From Euglena gracilis (taxonomy: Eukaryota; Euglenida; Euglenophyceae; Euglenales): a stretch of 64,000 nt of DNA. A program made the position numbers and the translations under genes. The stretch is taken from the NCBI GenBank assembly GCA_039621445.1, contig CP154954.1, forward strand, positions 22,642,954 to 22,706,953. Reading direction: 5' to 3'. The notes under the pieces were generated by a model. That model ran no database searches. It saw only the letters and a program-made list of their open reading frames with translations, and was not told the origin of the DNA. Positions 47,493 through 56,578 of this stretch are shown one piece after another; positions within the stretch are counted from its first letter, which is position 1; the number at the start of each line of letters is the position of its first letter.

Positions 47493-50400
47493 TTCAACGT
47501 CTTCCTGCTCGGGAGGGCGGGTTTCTGTTGGACCTGGGTTGCTTTCAATATCGCCACAACTGGCAAGGCTTTTACCCCTGCCACAGCGGGGGGACTGTAC
47601 CCATACCGCGGTTTTTCCTGGTCAATCAGTTGCCGTACATGGTTGGCGTGCCCTGGGGCCACATTGGACAACTTAAATTGCCCTGGGGCCAGAGTGCAAG
47701 TTGGTCGTCGGCAATGGGGCCGGGTGCTAGGTCGCAGGGATAGGGGTCCTTCACGTGGGGTTATCCGGTGAATAGGTCCCGGCTCGAGATGAACGTCACC
47801 ACAGAGTGTGACATCTTGGTGTCTGGGCCTCTCGGCTATGACAGCGTCGTTAGGGCTTATATCACCGTGTTGGTCACCTTGTTGGTAGTTTAGTTGCCTT
47901 TGTGCTGTCCGTCGTGCCCTCCGGACATGACGGTCAACTGAAACTACTGATCTTGTCGGACGTAAGAAGGCCATGATGTCCAGGATATCAACGGTGTGTG
48001 CATTCAATGGGGAGAGGTCGGACGAGGAGGGCTCCGTTGGAGGTACTCTGGGGAAAGTGCCTCTCGGCCGGAGAACGTTGGGTAGTGTCATTAGGTGAAT
48101 AGGGGGCAGGTAGAGGTGAAAGGCCTCGCCGAAGTTGCATACTTCGGACCATAAAACAGTCAGCAACCACATAATGGCATGTACACTCGATGGGGAGTCG
48201 TGACGTGGTGGTCGATGTGGCCATAGCCCTATGAGCACAAACAGAACTCCTCTCAAAACTTCCCAGCATTCGGTGAGCTCATAGACGGTAGTGTTCTCAA
48301 CCAGGACATCGGAAAGGAAGGCGTCTCGGAAACTTTGAAGTTCTGCATCCACCTCTTGAAGGCTCGCCAGCAATCTGTGCCGGATGAAGTTTTCTTGAAG
48401 TCCCCTGGAGACAGGGATTGTTGGTCTTTCCATGGTAGCCAGACGGAAGTAGATGGGTCCTGGTTGTGTTTGGACATCACCATGGGTGGTGATTCGTTCC
48501 CCCCTTCCAGTCGGCTGGTGTCCTTCTGAAAACTTTTCCCGGGTTTGTTCTGCCGTATATCCTCGGCTTGTTACGGAGTGTACTTTTGCTGTCTCAGTAG
48601 AAGGAAATACTGTGGCTGAAAAAACAGGGCAGGTTTCCCTGTGGTGCAAGCACCAACCTGCCGAGGCAGTGATGGTTTCAATGTCACACAAAGTGCATTT
48701 CAGCCAGTATGTAGCTTTGGGAAGAAGTGATTGGGAGGAGCCATCGGGGCCTTGCCGCAACGGTAGTTCGGCCTTGATCCGAAAGAAATCAGTCATGTTC
48801 ATGGCAACAAGTTGGTCCAATAAATCCATGACTTCACCACAGGGTCCATTAAATGCCGTCAGCGGGCCTGGATTGGTTTCCACATCACCCATTGTTGTCA
48901 GAGAATCACCTCGCCCCGTCTTCAGATATGCATCTTCCGGTTTCTTCCCCCCGTGCGGGCTTGCAGAGCAGGGGTGTATGTCGCCGGCTGTTTCTGCCAT
49001 GCGGGATTTTTTTGTGCCAGCACAAGAGTAATAGTCTGACAGGGAGTCATTTGAGTCATCAAGATCGCTGGCGGTCCATACAGACGGGGAAAGACGATCA
49101 GCCAATCCAACGTCACACGCAAACTGTAACGGTCTAGGCATGTCATCCATCTGCCAAATTCTTGGGCAGTATCGCCAGGCAATGGGCAGGGTTGGTTCTC
49201 GGGAGGGTGTCAGCCTCTTCTTTGTCCTCGGGGGGCAGACTGCTTCTGCTGCTGGCACTTTTTGTTTGTTTTTTTTTGCGATAGCTCGGCGTACTTTTTC
49301 TATGTGCGACGTGTCCATTCCTTCCTCACGTTGTTCCTCTGGGCGGTATTGATGAAGAATCTGGGCGATTCTGATCCGTTCCAGGATGAGGTTCTTTTTT
49401 GGTGGGGGGGGCGGTTGCACGACGTTCGGCGCTGTCAGTGGCAACGTGAGTTTCATATCTGTGTGCACCATTTTTTGTGATTGCCGAATGTCCACTGTTC
49501 TCCCAATGTCGACCCACTTTTCCTGAATGTTGGCCAGTTTTCTGGCGACCATCTCGTGAAATAAAATGCCTCCTGCTTGCTGTCTCATGCGCCTTCTCCA
49601 AAAAAATTCTTCCCTGAGGGACCGAAACTCTGGTTTTTCCCAAACTGGGACCCCTTCCAGGGGGGTGTTGGGTGGGGAAGCTTGTAAATCTGTTGCCTGG
49701 GGGGGGTCTTGCCATTGAAAGGGGGTGGGTTCCTCCTGCAGGATCACTGTGCCCAGTTTGGCCCACTGTGTGCCATCAAACATGGTGGGTTTTGTTGGAA
49801 TTTTAAAAATGCGAAAGGGTGGGCCTGGCCCCCCCCCCCCTTTTGCAGGGGGGGCTGATACTGGGGGGCTGGTGCTGAGATTTTTTGGTGTTGCATTTGG
49901 CTGGGGTTGATGATCCTCCTCTTTTGGGTTGGGGGGGGGGGGTTGTTTTGTCAACTCATTTTGATTTGGAGTTGCCTTGGGATGAAATTCTTGAACCATT
50001 TGTTTTACTGGGTGAAAGTGTTGTGTTGAGTTATCCCCTCTTTGGGGGGGACTTTGTGAGACAAAAGGGAAGGCTGCAGGCAGAAAAGCACATTGGAAGG
50101 CTGATGGTGATGCCAGTACCACATCTGGGATTAAGGGTGCTGGCAGGCCAGAGTTGTGTAATGGTGTTGGGAGGGGGGGGACTTGAGTACTCTGGCCTGT
50201 GCTGAGAAAGGCTCTGAGGCTTCTGAAGAGTTCAGCCTCTCTCCTTCTCTGCTCTTCTTCTCTGGTCCAATTCTTCCTATGGTCATCTTCTCTGCTCCAG
50301 TTTGATTGCAGTGGTTGCTGAGATTGCTGGGGTTCACCCCAAAGGTTGGTGTGTGATGGAATGTACATTTGTATGATTGATGTGACAGATGAACATACTT

Positions 50401-50905
50401 GACTTCTACCCACTGGTGGGCATTGGAATGGGCTGTTCATTGGAATACCCACTGATGGGCCTGACTGTGGAATGCCCAGTGCTGGGCTTGCTGTACAGGG
50501 GGGCCCCAGACTCACTTGCTGGTGGAGCTGGGGCTGAGGAGAACTCTGTTGAGATATATGATAACTGGGTCGACCTCTCTGCCATGGTGGCTTGTAATCT
50601 CTTCCAAACCTTCTCTGTAGGTACTCTTCGTGCTCTTCCCTCTCTTGCCAAGTCCTCTTCCTTCTCTGTGAGCTGCTGTCTTGGCTTTCTCTGTCACTAT
50701 GTACAGGGCGGTCAGCAGTGAGTCGTTGTGCCACAGCAGTGGTTAGCACCGGCACCAACAGCGGCAACAACATCTTGGCCAGCAGCTCCAACTGTCCAGT
50801 GTCCACTGCAGCAGTAGGTGTACTTGAAGGGTTGGTTGTGGTAGCAGCTTGATTGTCTTGAGTCTTGGGGTCTTCTGGAGGGCCATCCGGCCCCTTTGCA
50901 GCCAT
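47378..50905 (-). CDS. LINE ORF1 with a tandem set of 2A-like motifs
   Basis: Start chosen at ATG 50905 (MAAKGPDGPPEDPKTQ). The frame is open further upstream only because the spliced-leader-like sequence (50920-50944) happens to be readable. About 1175 residues, uninterrupted. The N-terminal half is Pro/Gln-rich with RRKRTWQEREEHEEYLQRRF-type basic segments and no recognised domain. Three motifs of the form GDVxxxPGP follow: GDVETNPGP (48864-48890, fully canonical 2A), GDVQTQPGP (48455-48481) and GDVHLEPGP (47774-47800). If the first works by ribosome skipping it would release an N-terminal protein of about 680 residues. The other two lack the essential Asn. Unlike ORF2, this frame is intact. 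Trypanosomatid L1Tc/ingi elements also use 2A, but at their N-terminus. Confidence 0.68.
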   Translation of the reverse strand: MAAKGPDGPPEDPKTQDNQAATTTNPSSTPTAAVDTGQLELLAKMLLPLLVPVLTTAVAQRLTADRPVHSDRESQDSSSQRRKRTWQEREEHEEYLQRRFGRDYKPPWQRGRPSYHISQQSSPQPQLHQQVSLGPPCTASPALGIPQSGPSVGIPMNSPFQCPPVGRSQVCSSVTSIIQMYIPSHTNLWGEPQQSQQPLQSNWSREDDHRKNWTREEEQRRREAELFRSLRAFLSTGQSTQVPPLPTPLHNSGLPAPLIPDVVLASPSAFQCAFLPAAFPFVSQSPPQRGDNSTQHFHPVKQMVQEFHPKATPNQNELTKQPPPPNPKEEDHQPQPNATPKNLSTSPPVSAPPAKGGGGPGPPFRIFKIPTKPTMFDGTQWAKLGTVILQEEPTPFQWQDPPQATDLQASPPNTPLEGVPVWEKPEFRSLREEFFWRRRMRQQAGGILFHEMVARKLANIQEKWVDIGRTVDIRQSQKMVHTDMKLTLPLTAPNVVQPPPPPKKNLILERIRIAQILHQYRPEEQREEGMDTSHIEKVRRAIAKKNKQKVPAAEAVCPPRTKKRLTPSREPTLPIAWRYCPRIWQMDDMPRPLQFACDVGLADRLSPSVWTASDLDDSNDSLSDYYSCAGTKKSRMAETAGDIHPCSASPHGGKKPEDAYLKTGRGDSLTTMGDVETNPGPLTAFNGPCGEVMDLLDQLVAMNMTDFFRIKAELPLRQGPDGSSQSLLPKATYWLKCTLCDIETITASAGWCLHHRETCPVFSATVFPSTETAKVHSVTSRGYTAEQTREKFSEGHQPTGRGERITTHGDVQTQPGPIYFRLATMERPTIPVSRGLQENFIRHRLLASLQEVDAELQSFRDAFLSDVLVENTTVYELTECWEVLRGVLFVLIGLWPHRPPRHDSPSSVHAIMWLLTVLWSEVCNFGEAFHLYLPPIHLMTLPNVLRPRGTFPRVPPTEPSSSDLSPLNAHTVDILDIMAFLRPTRSVVSVDRHVRRARRTAQRQLNYQQGDQHGDISPNDAVIAERPRHQDVTLCGDVHLEPGPIHRITPREGPLSLRPSTRPHCRRPTCTLAPGQFKLSNVAPGHANHVRQLIDQEKPRYGYSPPAVAGVKALPVVAILKATQVQQKPALPSRKTLKWPQPHRPLLCRRRSDHSLDLGSQCTRRRCSRLLCLRL
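47774..47800 (-). other. 2A-like motif 3 of ORF1 (GDVHLEPGP, degenerate)
   Basis: Keeps G-D-V and P-G-P but has Glu in place of the Asn that 2A skipping requires. Upstream QDVTLC replaces the SLTTM/RITTH seen before the other two. Confidence 0.6.
48455..48481 (-). other. 2A-like motif 2 of ORF1 (GDVQTQPGP, degenerate)
   Basis: Preceded by GRGERITTH, closely parallel to GRGDSLTTM before motif 1, so motifs 1 and 2 probably arose by duplication. Glu of DVE is Gln and Asn of NPGP is Gln. Confidence 0.65.
48864..48890 (-). other. Canonical 2A motif of ORF1 (GDVETNPGP)
   Basis: D-V-E-T-N-P-G-P is an exact match to the 2A consensus DxExNPG|P, in frame within an intact ORF and preceded by TGRGDSLTTM. 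Predicted skipping point is between the last Gly and Pro. Confidence 0.8.
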
Positions 50906-50919
50906 GGTGGTTATGCAGA

Positions 50920-50944
50920 CGAAAAAAAATAGACACTCAGAAAG
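50920..50944 (-). other. Spliced-leader-derived sequence at the LINE 5' end
   Basis: Minus strand reads CTTTCTGAGTGTC followed by TATTTTTTTTCG, which is the Euglena spliced leader as I remember it, lacking only the first A. It is followed by 14 nt and then the ORF1 start codon in a good context (ACCACCATGG). There is no GTAAGT after the leader, so it is joined as in a trans-spliced mRNA and not as in an SL-RNA gene. Confidence 0.85.
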
Positions 50945-50949
50945 GATCA

Positions 50950-51090
50950 CCAATTTAGGTATCTCCCATAACCCGCGAATATTTCGCGGGTATTTGTGAA
51001 CACCAAAATGCGCAGGTCACCCTCCTGCGCATTAAAGTGAATACAATTAAAGTGCACGCGCATTAATTTGCAGACCGGTACCTCAATCGC
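50950..51090. other. Palindromes between two head-to-head LINEs
   Basis: CCCGCGAA-TAT-TTCGCGGG (about 50971-50989) and GCGCAGG-TCACCCT-CCTGCGC (about 51010-51030), followed by repeated ATTAAAGTG. They occupy most of the ~145 bp between the 5' end of the minus-strand LINE and the 5' break of the plus-strand one. Confidence 0.65.
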
Positions 51091-51092
51091 AT

Positions 51093-52358
51093 GTGCAATT
51101 CACCTTGCTTCGTTTTTGTTTATCTGCTTGCAAAGTGAATGACCTCTTGCGCGCCTGCAAAATCACCTCTGCAACAGCGGCATGCAAGACATTGTCGGGA
51201 ATTATTCGGGAAACATTCAGTGGCATGGTCGGCTCCCCTTGCACTCCAGAAGAATGGTTGCAAGTTTCCCTGGCCATCAGATGCGGTGGACTGGGGATCT
51301 CGGATCCACTATTTCAACGTGTGCCAGCCAGATTGTCTCAAGTGGTGGACTTCTGTCGAAGAGCTCCCTCTGTCTTGGGCCTGCCCGCTGCCCTGGACAT
51401 CCTTCCCAAAGACACTGATGATTGTTTACGGGCAGCCCTCAATGAACTTGGTCAAATAGCCCCACTGCCACAATGGGCCACTGACAAAAATTTGATCCCT
51501 CAGGCACAGTCTCCACACAATTCACAACGTTGGTGGAATCAGCAGAGCATGCTTGCCCGCCAGAAAACACTTCGGGACACATTGAATGGACCTGATGCTG
51601 TACGCTTTGCAAGCCAATGCCAACCACACGCTATGGCATGGGCCGCTTTGACACCATCTCAAGGACTCCGCACCCTGTTGCCCACGGCTGAATTCCGCTG
51701 CACACTTCGTTGGTCCCTTGGAATGACTCTCACACCAATGGAATCCGATCCCAACCTCTGTCCCAAATGCTTTGGACAATCACATTTTCTCGGACACCAC
51801 CTCGTTTGCTGCAAATCAAACTTCATCACCCGGCGGCACGGGGCGGTACAAGATTTTCTGACAACCACAACACAGAAGGCAGGATTTACCGCCCGTAAAG
51901 AACAACGAGCTGATGACCGTTCCCGGCCTGGGGATATCTTCATTCCTCGCTTGGACAGTGATGGACCCGTTGCAGTGGATGTGACAATCCGCCACACCCT
52001 TGCGCAAAGTCATCCGCTGCGAAGTGCAGAGAGCCTTTCACAATGGCAAACACGTCAAGAGGCCGAAAAGCATGCCAAATATGATACAACATGCCAACGA
52101 CTGGGCTGGCGGTTGACGCCATTCGTCATGGATTGCTATGGGGGCATGGGACAAGAAGCGCGCTCCTTGATGGCCACCCTCCTCAAGGCCCTTCTGGGGC
52201 AGCGGGAAGGGTGGCAGCGGCGGGCCGCAGAAGCAGACATTTGGCAAGGCCTGTCCTTCACACTTATCAGAGAAATCAGCAGACAGCTCGTTTGGAGCTT
52301 GTATTCTTCCAAAGATGAGATCACCCTGTCTTCTGCCCACTCACCCTATTCTGTCTGA
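51093..52358 (+). CDS. 5'-truncated LINE: RT C-terminus, zinc finger and restriction-like endonuclease
   Basis: Open plus frame of ~420 residues, homologous throughout to the 3' part of the 44167 element (roughly 45% identical by eye). It begins abruptly at QFTLLRFCLSACKVNDLLRA, matching the region just after the RT thumb, so the 5' part was lost at insertion; the GTG at 51093 is not a real start. It carries LCPKC...HHLVCC, ITRRHGAVQDF, then RPGDIFIPRLDSDGPVAVDV, TIRH, KHAKYDTTC and FVMDCYGGMGQEA. The frame is intact to a stop at 52356-52358. The 5' truncation makes it non-autonomous. The open frame hints at a younger insertion than its neighbours. Confidence 0.75.
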   Translation: MQFTLLRFCLSACKVNDLLRACKITSATAACKTLSGIIRETFSGMVGSPCTPEEWLQVSLAIRCGGLGISDPLFQRVPARLSQVVDFCRRAPSVLGLPAALDILPKDTDDCLRAALNELGQIAPLPQWATDKNLIPQAQSPHNSQRWWNQQSMLARQKTLRDTLNGPDAVRFASQCQPHAMAWAALTPSQGLRTLLPTAEFRCTLRWSLGMTLTPMESDPNLCPKCFGQSHFLGHHLVCCKSNFITRRHGAVQDFLTTTTQKAGFTARKEQRADDRSRPGDIFIPRLDSDGPVAVDVTIRHTLAQSHPLRSAESLSQWQTRQEAEKHAKYDTTCQRLGWRLTPFVMDCYGGMGQEARSLMATLLKALLGQREGWQRRAAEADIWQGLSFTLIREISRQLVWSLYSSKDEITLSSAHSPYSV

Positions 52359-53570
52359 AGGCCTTTGAGCACAAACTCTGAACCAAATAACCAACCTTGA
52401 ACTCTCACCTGCCAAGTTTTTAACCCGTAGTTATCCCCTGAGCTGAGCAGAGCCACACGCCGAGCCAAAGACAAATCCATGGATCACATACACACACAGA
52501 GAAGCAAAACACAACAAAAGCCAAAACCCGACACAAACACGCCATCCGGTGGCAAAAGCGGTACACACGCCCCCCTCCCCGCCCAATATATATTGAAGGT
52601 GACCTTTGCTCATCTTCCGCTAACCACTGACCTCCACAACAAGTTCACAACAAGTTCACTCAGCTCCTTTGTACATTACACCCACAGTATAATCTACCCG
52701 CGACCTGTGGCGGCACAGGGAGTCACAAGGGGGTTCCTCTTGTGGCGAGGGCCAAAAGAGACGTTTCCCTGGGCCCGGGGCACGGTTTGGGTGAAGCTGT
52801 GCTACCCACCGTGTTGAAGTGTGTTTGTCCGTTCAATCTAGCTTTAAACGTTTAAAACGTATTAAACTCTTCCGGGATGTTTAAATTCCATCCCTGTTGG
52901 CAACCACAGCCGTAGTTGAGTGGTGTGGAGCAACGGAGGCTAGGCAGTCAAGTCCAACCCCCCTCCTCCCCCTGTCTGGTTCAGTTCGGACCTCGATAGG
53001 GGGGTCCCGCAGGACCCGCCTAGGCTCCACCGTTGTTTTTTGTTATTCCAGCCCTCGGCACCAGGCAACAAAAGTGCGGCAGTGTGCTCTATGTAAGATC
53101 CAACCCCCGACCCATGTTTTCATGTGTTTTAAAAGAATGCTTCATTCCACGCAGCTCATGGATGGATTTTTCTTATACAAAGAAGTCAGTAAATCCACCA
53201 TGGGCATTGTTGTGTGCACCAATTGGCATCGGTTGCCTTGTGTTGAATTATTTTCTCACAATCGACATCCATGTTCCTTCGTTTGCCAAACAGCAAATTG
53301 TGGTATATCTCTCAATCTCCAAGCATTTGTGATTGTTTTTGTTTCAAAAGACCCGTGTACCGGCCAGGCCGCATCCCAGGGCAAGGGCATCGGGACATTA
53401 AATCCAGCAAATACCATGCCACCCCCCCTCCAATTTATCTCTGTCCCCCGGAACCCTTTACAGCCCAATGGGAACAACACGGGAGGGGGACAGCGATACC
53501 TTTTTTTTGTTTTTTGGACGTTTCAAATATCTTTTTTTGGCAGATGTGCTTGAAATTTACCATTTTTTTT
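52359..53570. other. No gene recognised
   Basis: 3' flank of the LINE, then mixed sequence with short frames of no known domain. The longest (52897-53553, plus) has scattered Cys but no motif I can name. Confidence 0.45.
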
Positions 53571-53573
53571 CAA

Positions 53574-53760
53574 AGTCAATTTTGAGCACTTTTGGAACGT
53601 TCTTCATGAACAGCACCATGATGTGCTGTTCATCATCACAGCTGCCGATGATGAACAGCACATCATGTTGCTGTTCATCAGCAACATGAACAGCTTTGGA
53701 AAAAAAAGGTCAATTTCAAGCACTTTTGGGAACGTTCTTCATGAAAGAACAGCACCATGG
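53574..53760. repeat. Nested perfect palindromes between short direct repeats
   Basis: GATGTGCTGTTCATCATC (53620-53637) pairs perfectly with 53647-53664 around a 9-nt loop. TCATGTTGCTG-TTCAT-CAGCAACATGA (53663-53689) follows immediately. A ~40-bp segment with AGCACTTTTGG and AACGTTCTTCATGAA lies on both sides (about 53575-53611 and 53709-53746), so the palindromic part is flanked by a direct repeat. Confidence 0.75.
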
Positions 53761-54539
53761 CAGTGAACCATTTCTGTCCCACCTCACGCGTTACCCCGCA
53801 TGAGGAAAAAATGTGCACCATTCATAGGTGTTCTTGGGGGGACCTGTGAATGTTAACCGTCCCACCGTTTGAAACTGTGTGCCCTTGGGGGTCCCTGTGG
53901 GCCCCAGGATATTAGAGTGGGGGGTACTGGCCAAGGTTCCCATTTTTTTTGAAAACAAAGCAAAAACACTTTCATGAATAAAAAACGGTTTAAAAACGTT
54001 TTTTTTTGTTTTTAAAAAGGGTGTTTTTTTAATTAAAACACAACAAATAGGAAAAAACCTGTTTTAAACAACTTGTTTAAAAACGGCCCGGGAACCTTGG
54101 TACTGGCTTGTTGATCGACTGGTAGATCGTCCGGCCAGTTTGTCGATCGACCACTCGATCAATTAGCAACTCCAATGAAAGCGCGACGCACTTTTCAACA
54201 AAGCGCAACAGGGTTTACACATGTAATGTGGTAATGCGGAACAACACATTTACCACAAGGGATGCTTTTATTTTGGCACCCTCCGAACAGTTGCAGGCCG
54301 GGGGGGGGGCCTTCGGGCAAGACCGTCCAATTTCAGCAGAAAGGGCCCCAGAAAACCTCCAAAAAACGTCTGTTTCGAAAAATTTGAAATTTGCCGGATA
54401 ACGAAAAGTCATGACCAATCCAACTGTGCACAAAAAATTGACCAGTTTTGTTTCGGTAAAAAAAATTGGGGGGTTGGGGTCCTCGAGCCCCCCCCCCCTC
54501 CCCTAATTGTCCCCTGTTTGGCTAATTAGGGGTCCGAAG

Positions 54540-54700
54540 GGGCGCAAGGCGGTAGACTGGGGGGGGGGGGTAGTGGGTAGTCGGCCGACTAGTCGGCCGA
54601 CTACCCAATTGGTCCACCGACTAGTCCTAGTCGGTAGCTAGTCGGTGAGACAGGGGGGGGGGTAGTGGGTAGTCGGCCAACTAGTCGGCCGACTACCCAC
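54540..54700. repeat. GTCGGCCGAC palindrome cluster, left copy
   Basis: Contains the 28-bp perfect palindrome GTAGTCGGCCGACTAGTCGG... (about 54579-54606), a one-base variant near 54670, and CGGTAGACTGGGG. The same block recurs in direct orientation at about 55930-56090. Confidence 0.75.
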
Positions 54701-55896
54701 TCTAATGTACTAACGGGTCAAAACCGCCGACTTTTAAGCCCCCCCCCCCATGAACAAAATCCAATGCAAACTAGTCGGTGGCTAGTCGGCGGTCATAAAA
54801 ATGGTCTGTGGCGGGCCCAAATCACCCGGAAATGGTCCGGATGGGTCCAAATAAGTGTCTTACGCCTAAATAAACACCCCCAGATGGAAATCTTTGGTCA
54901 GTGGGGGGTCGGTGGGCCCTTGATGGGGGTCCGGAGGGGTAAAAAACCAATGATGAAACAGGGATTACATTAAAATCCTTTAGAAATGCAATCTGCAATC
55001 TGCAATCTGCATCACGAGAGGCAGAAAACTCCCCCCTCCACCCCAATCCGAGACTCAAATAACAAAATCCCTTCTGTGTTGGCAACATACTCGGGGGCTA
55101 AGTCGTTTTGTGGCTCACTTTGGCATAGGCGGGGGGGGCTCCGCCCCCCCCGCACCCCCCCCTCAAATAACAAAATCCCTTCTGTGTTGGCAACATACTC
55201 GGGGGCTAAATCGTTTTTGTGGCTCACATTGGCATAGGCGGGGGGGGCTCCGCCCCCCCGCACCCCCCCTCAAATAACAAAATTCCTTCTGTGTTGGCAA
55301 CATACTCGGGGGCTAAGTTGTTTTTTTGGCCCACTTTGGCATAGGCGGGGGGGGCTCCCCCCCCCCCCCCCGGCACCCCCCCCTCAAATAACAAAATCCC
55401 TTCTCTGTTGGCAACATATTCGGGGGCTAAGTCGTTTTTGTGGCTCACTTTGGCATAGGCGGGGGGGGGGGCTCCGCCCCCCCCCCCGCACCCCCCCCCT
55501 CAAATAACAAAATCCCTTCTGGGTTGGCAACATACTCGGGGGCTAAGTCGTTTTTGTGGCTTACTTTGGCATAGGCGGGGGGGGGTCCCGCCCCCCCGCA
55601 CCCCCCCCCTCAAATAACAAAATCCCTTCTATGTTGGCTATAGACTTGGAGGGATAAGACGCTTTTTTTGTGCAAATTTTGACTTATATTGAAAATTCAA
55701 TGGGGAGAGGTGTACTTTTGTCAAAAGTGGCCCAAAATGGACATTTTCCCCTAATTTTTTTTGCATATTCACCCCCGATTGGGGGGTTCTGGAGCCATTT
55801 GGGTGGGTTTTGACCGGCTTTGAGGTGATTTAGACATTTTTTTTTACCAGGGGGGGGGCTTAAAAGTCGGCGGTTTTGACCCGTTAGTACATTAGA
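54701..55896. mobile_element. 1.2-kb element with ~46-bp perfect terminal inverted repeats
   Basis: TCTAATGTACTAACGGGTCA, followed by AAACCGCCGACTTTTAAGC and a C run (54701-54749), is exactly repeated in inverted form at 55850-55896. The interior is non-coding and contains the ~110-bp minisatellite. The GTCGGCCGAC clusters lie immediately outside the left arm and ~40 bp outside the right one. No target duplication is evident. Class unknown. Confidence 0.7.
55056..55660. repeat. Minisatellite, six ~107-117-bp units
   Basis: Units start at CAAATAACAAAATCCCTTCT near 55056, 55164, 55270, 55384, 55500 and 55612. Each continues GTTGGCAACATACTCGGGGG...TTTGGCATAGGCGGGGGG and ends in GCTCCGCCCCCC-like G/C hairpins. 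Length varies mainly in the G and C runs. The sixth is partial. Confidence 0.9.
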
Positions 55897-55924
55897 CCCC
55901 CCCCCCCCGCCCGGGCTCCTTCGG

Positions 55925-56095
55925 ACAGTGCCAAACGGTAGACTGGGGGGGGGGGGTAGTGGGTAGTCGGCCGACTAGTCGGCCGACTACCCAATTGGTC
56001 CACCGACTAGTCGGCCGACTAATTGGTCGGTGGCTAGTCGGCGGGGGGGTAGTGGGTAGTCGGCCGACTAGTCGGCCGACTACCCACGTGAGGGT
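55925..56095. repeat. GTCGGCCGAC palindrome cluster, right copy
   Basis: Direct repeat of 54545-54690: CGGTAGACTGGGGGG, then two perfect GTAGTCGGCCGACTAGTCGG... palindromes (about 55964-55991 and 56058-56085) separated by CCAATTGGTCCACCGACTAG. Confidence 0.75.
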
Positions 56096-56498
56096 AGTTC
56101 GACTGGCCAACTGGCCAGTTGATTGGCTAGTGGATCAACTAGCCTGTACCCCCTCCCACTCTAAGGTTGAGCCTCCCCATGAATGTTTTGAACTTTTGCT
56201 GATTTGCTTGTGAGATTCTGCGGTCCAGATGCACATCAGATATCAATCGAAAGGTCACGGCAAGACATTCTGAATGATTGCCTCAGAACTCACCCACACT
56301 GACTATGAATGGCGGTTCCAGGCAGCCAATTGGGGGGGAGGGGGCTAATTGTCCTCCCCCCCCAACAGGACAGAGGGGGGTCTAGGCCACCAAAGGTCAG
56401 CCAAATAGTTGGGGGGTTTCACAGAATTGTAGGTTGTCAGTGTGGAGGTAGGTGGCAGGGGGGGATTGATTTTCTACATCGAGAACTGTGTCCAAGAC

Positions 56499-56564
56499 AC
56501 CGGTTCGGGCGTGAACCCAGGACACCGGTTCGGTCCTAGTCACCGGGTTCACGCCCGAACCGGT
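56499..56564. repeat. Perfect 20-bp inverted repeat
   Basis: ACCGGTTCGGGCGTGAACCC (56499-56518) and its exact complement (56545-56564) around a 26-nt loop that itself contains another ACCGGTTCGG. It lies 14 bp outside the left end of the PHD-recombinase element. Confidence 0.8.
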
Positions 56565-56578
56565 CTTGCACAGTTTTT

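Noticed and set aside
50906-50953. ORF1 start at the ATG of 50953
   Set aside because: Those first 16 codons are the translated spliced leader and flank; an mRNA beginning at the leader would not contain that ATG. The start at 50905 is the first ATG after the leader.
51093-51095. GTG as a start codon of the plus-strand LINE frame (likewise GTG at 37)
   Set aside because: Homology to the full-length element continues up to the truncation point; the frame is simply open at its 5' break.
51093-52358. Twin-priming inversion of a single LINE, as the plus and minus copies meet head to head
   Set aside because: The two proteins are only about 45% identical, so they cannot be halves of one insertion event.
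52940-53030. tRNA gene suggested by GGTTCAGTTCGGACCTCG
   Set aside because: No acceptor-stem pairing or full A and B boxes at correct spacing were found. No convincing tRNA was seen anywhere in the window.
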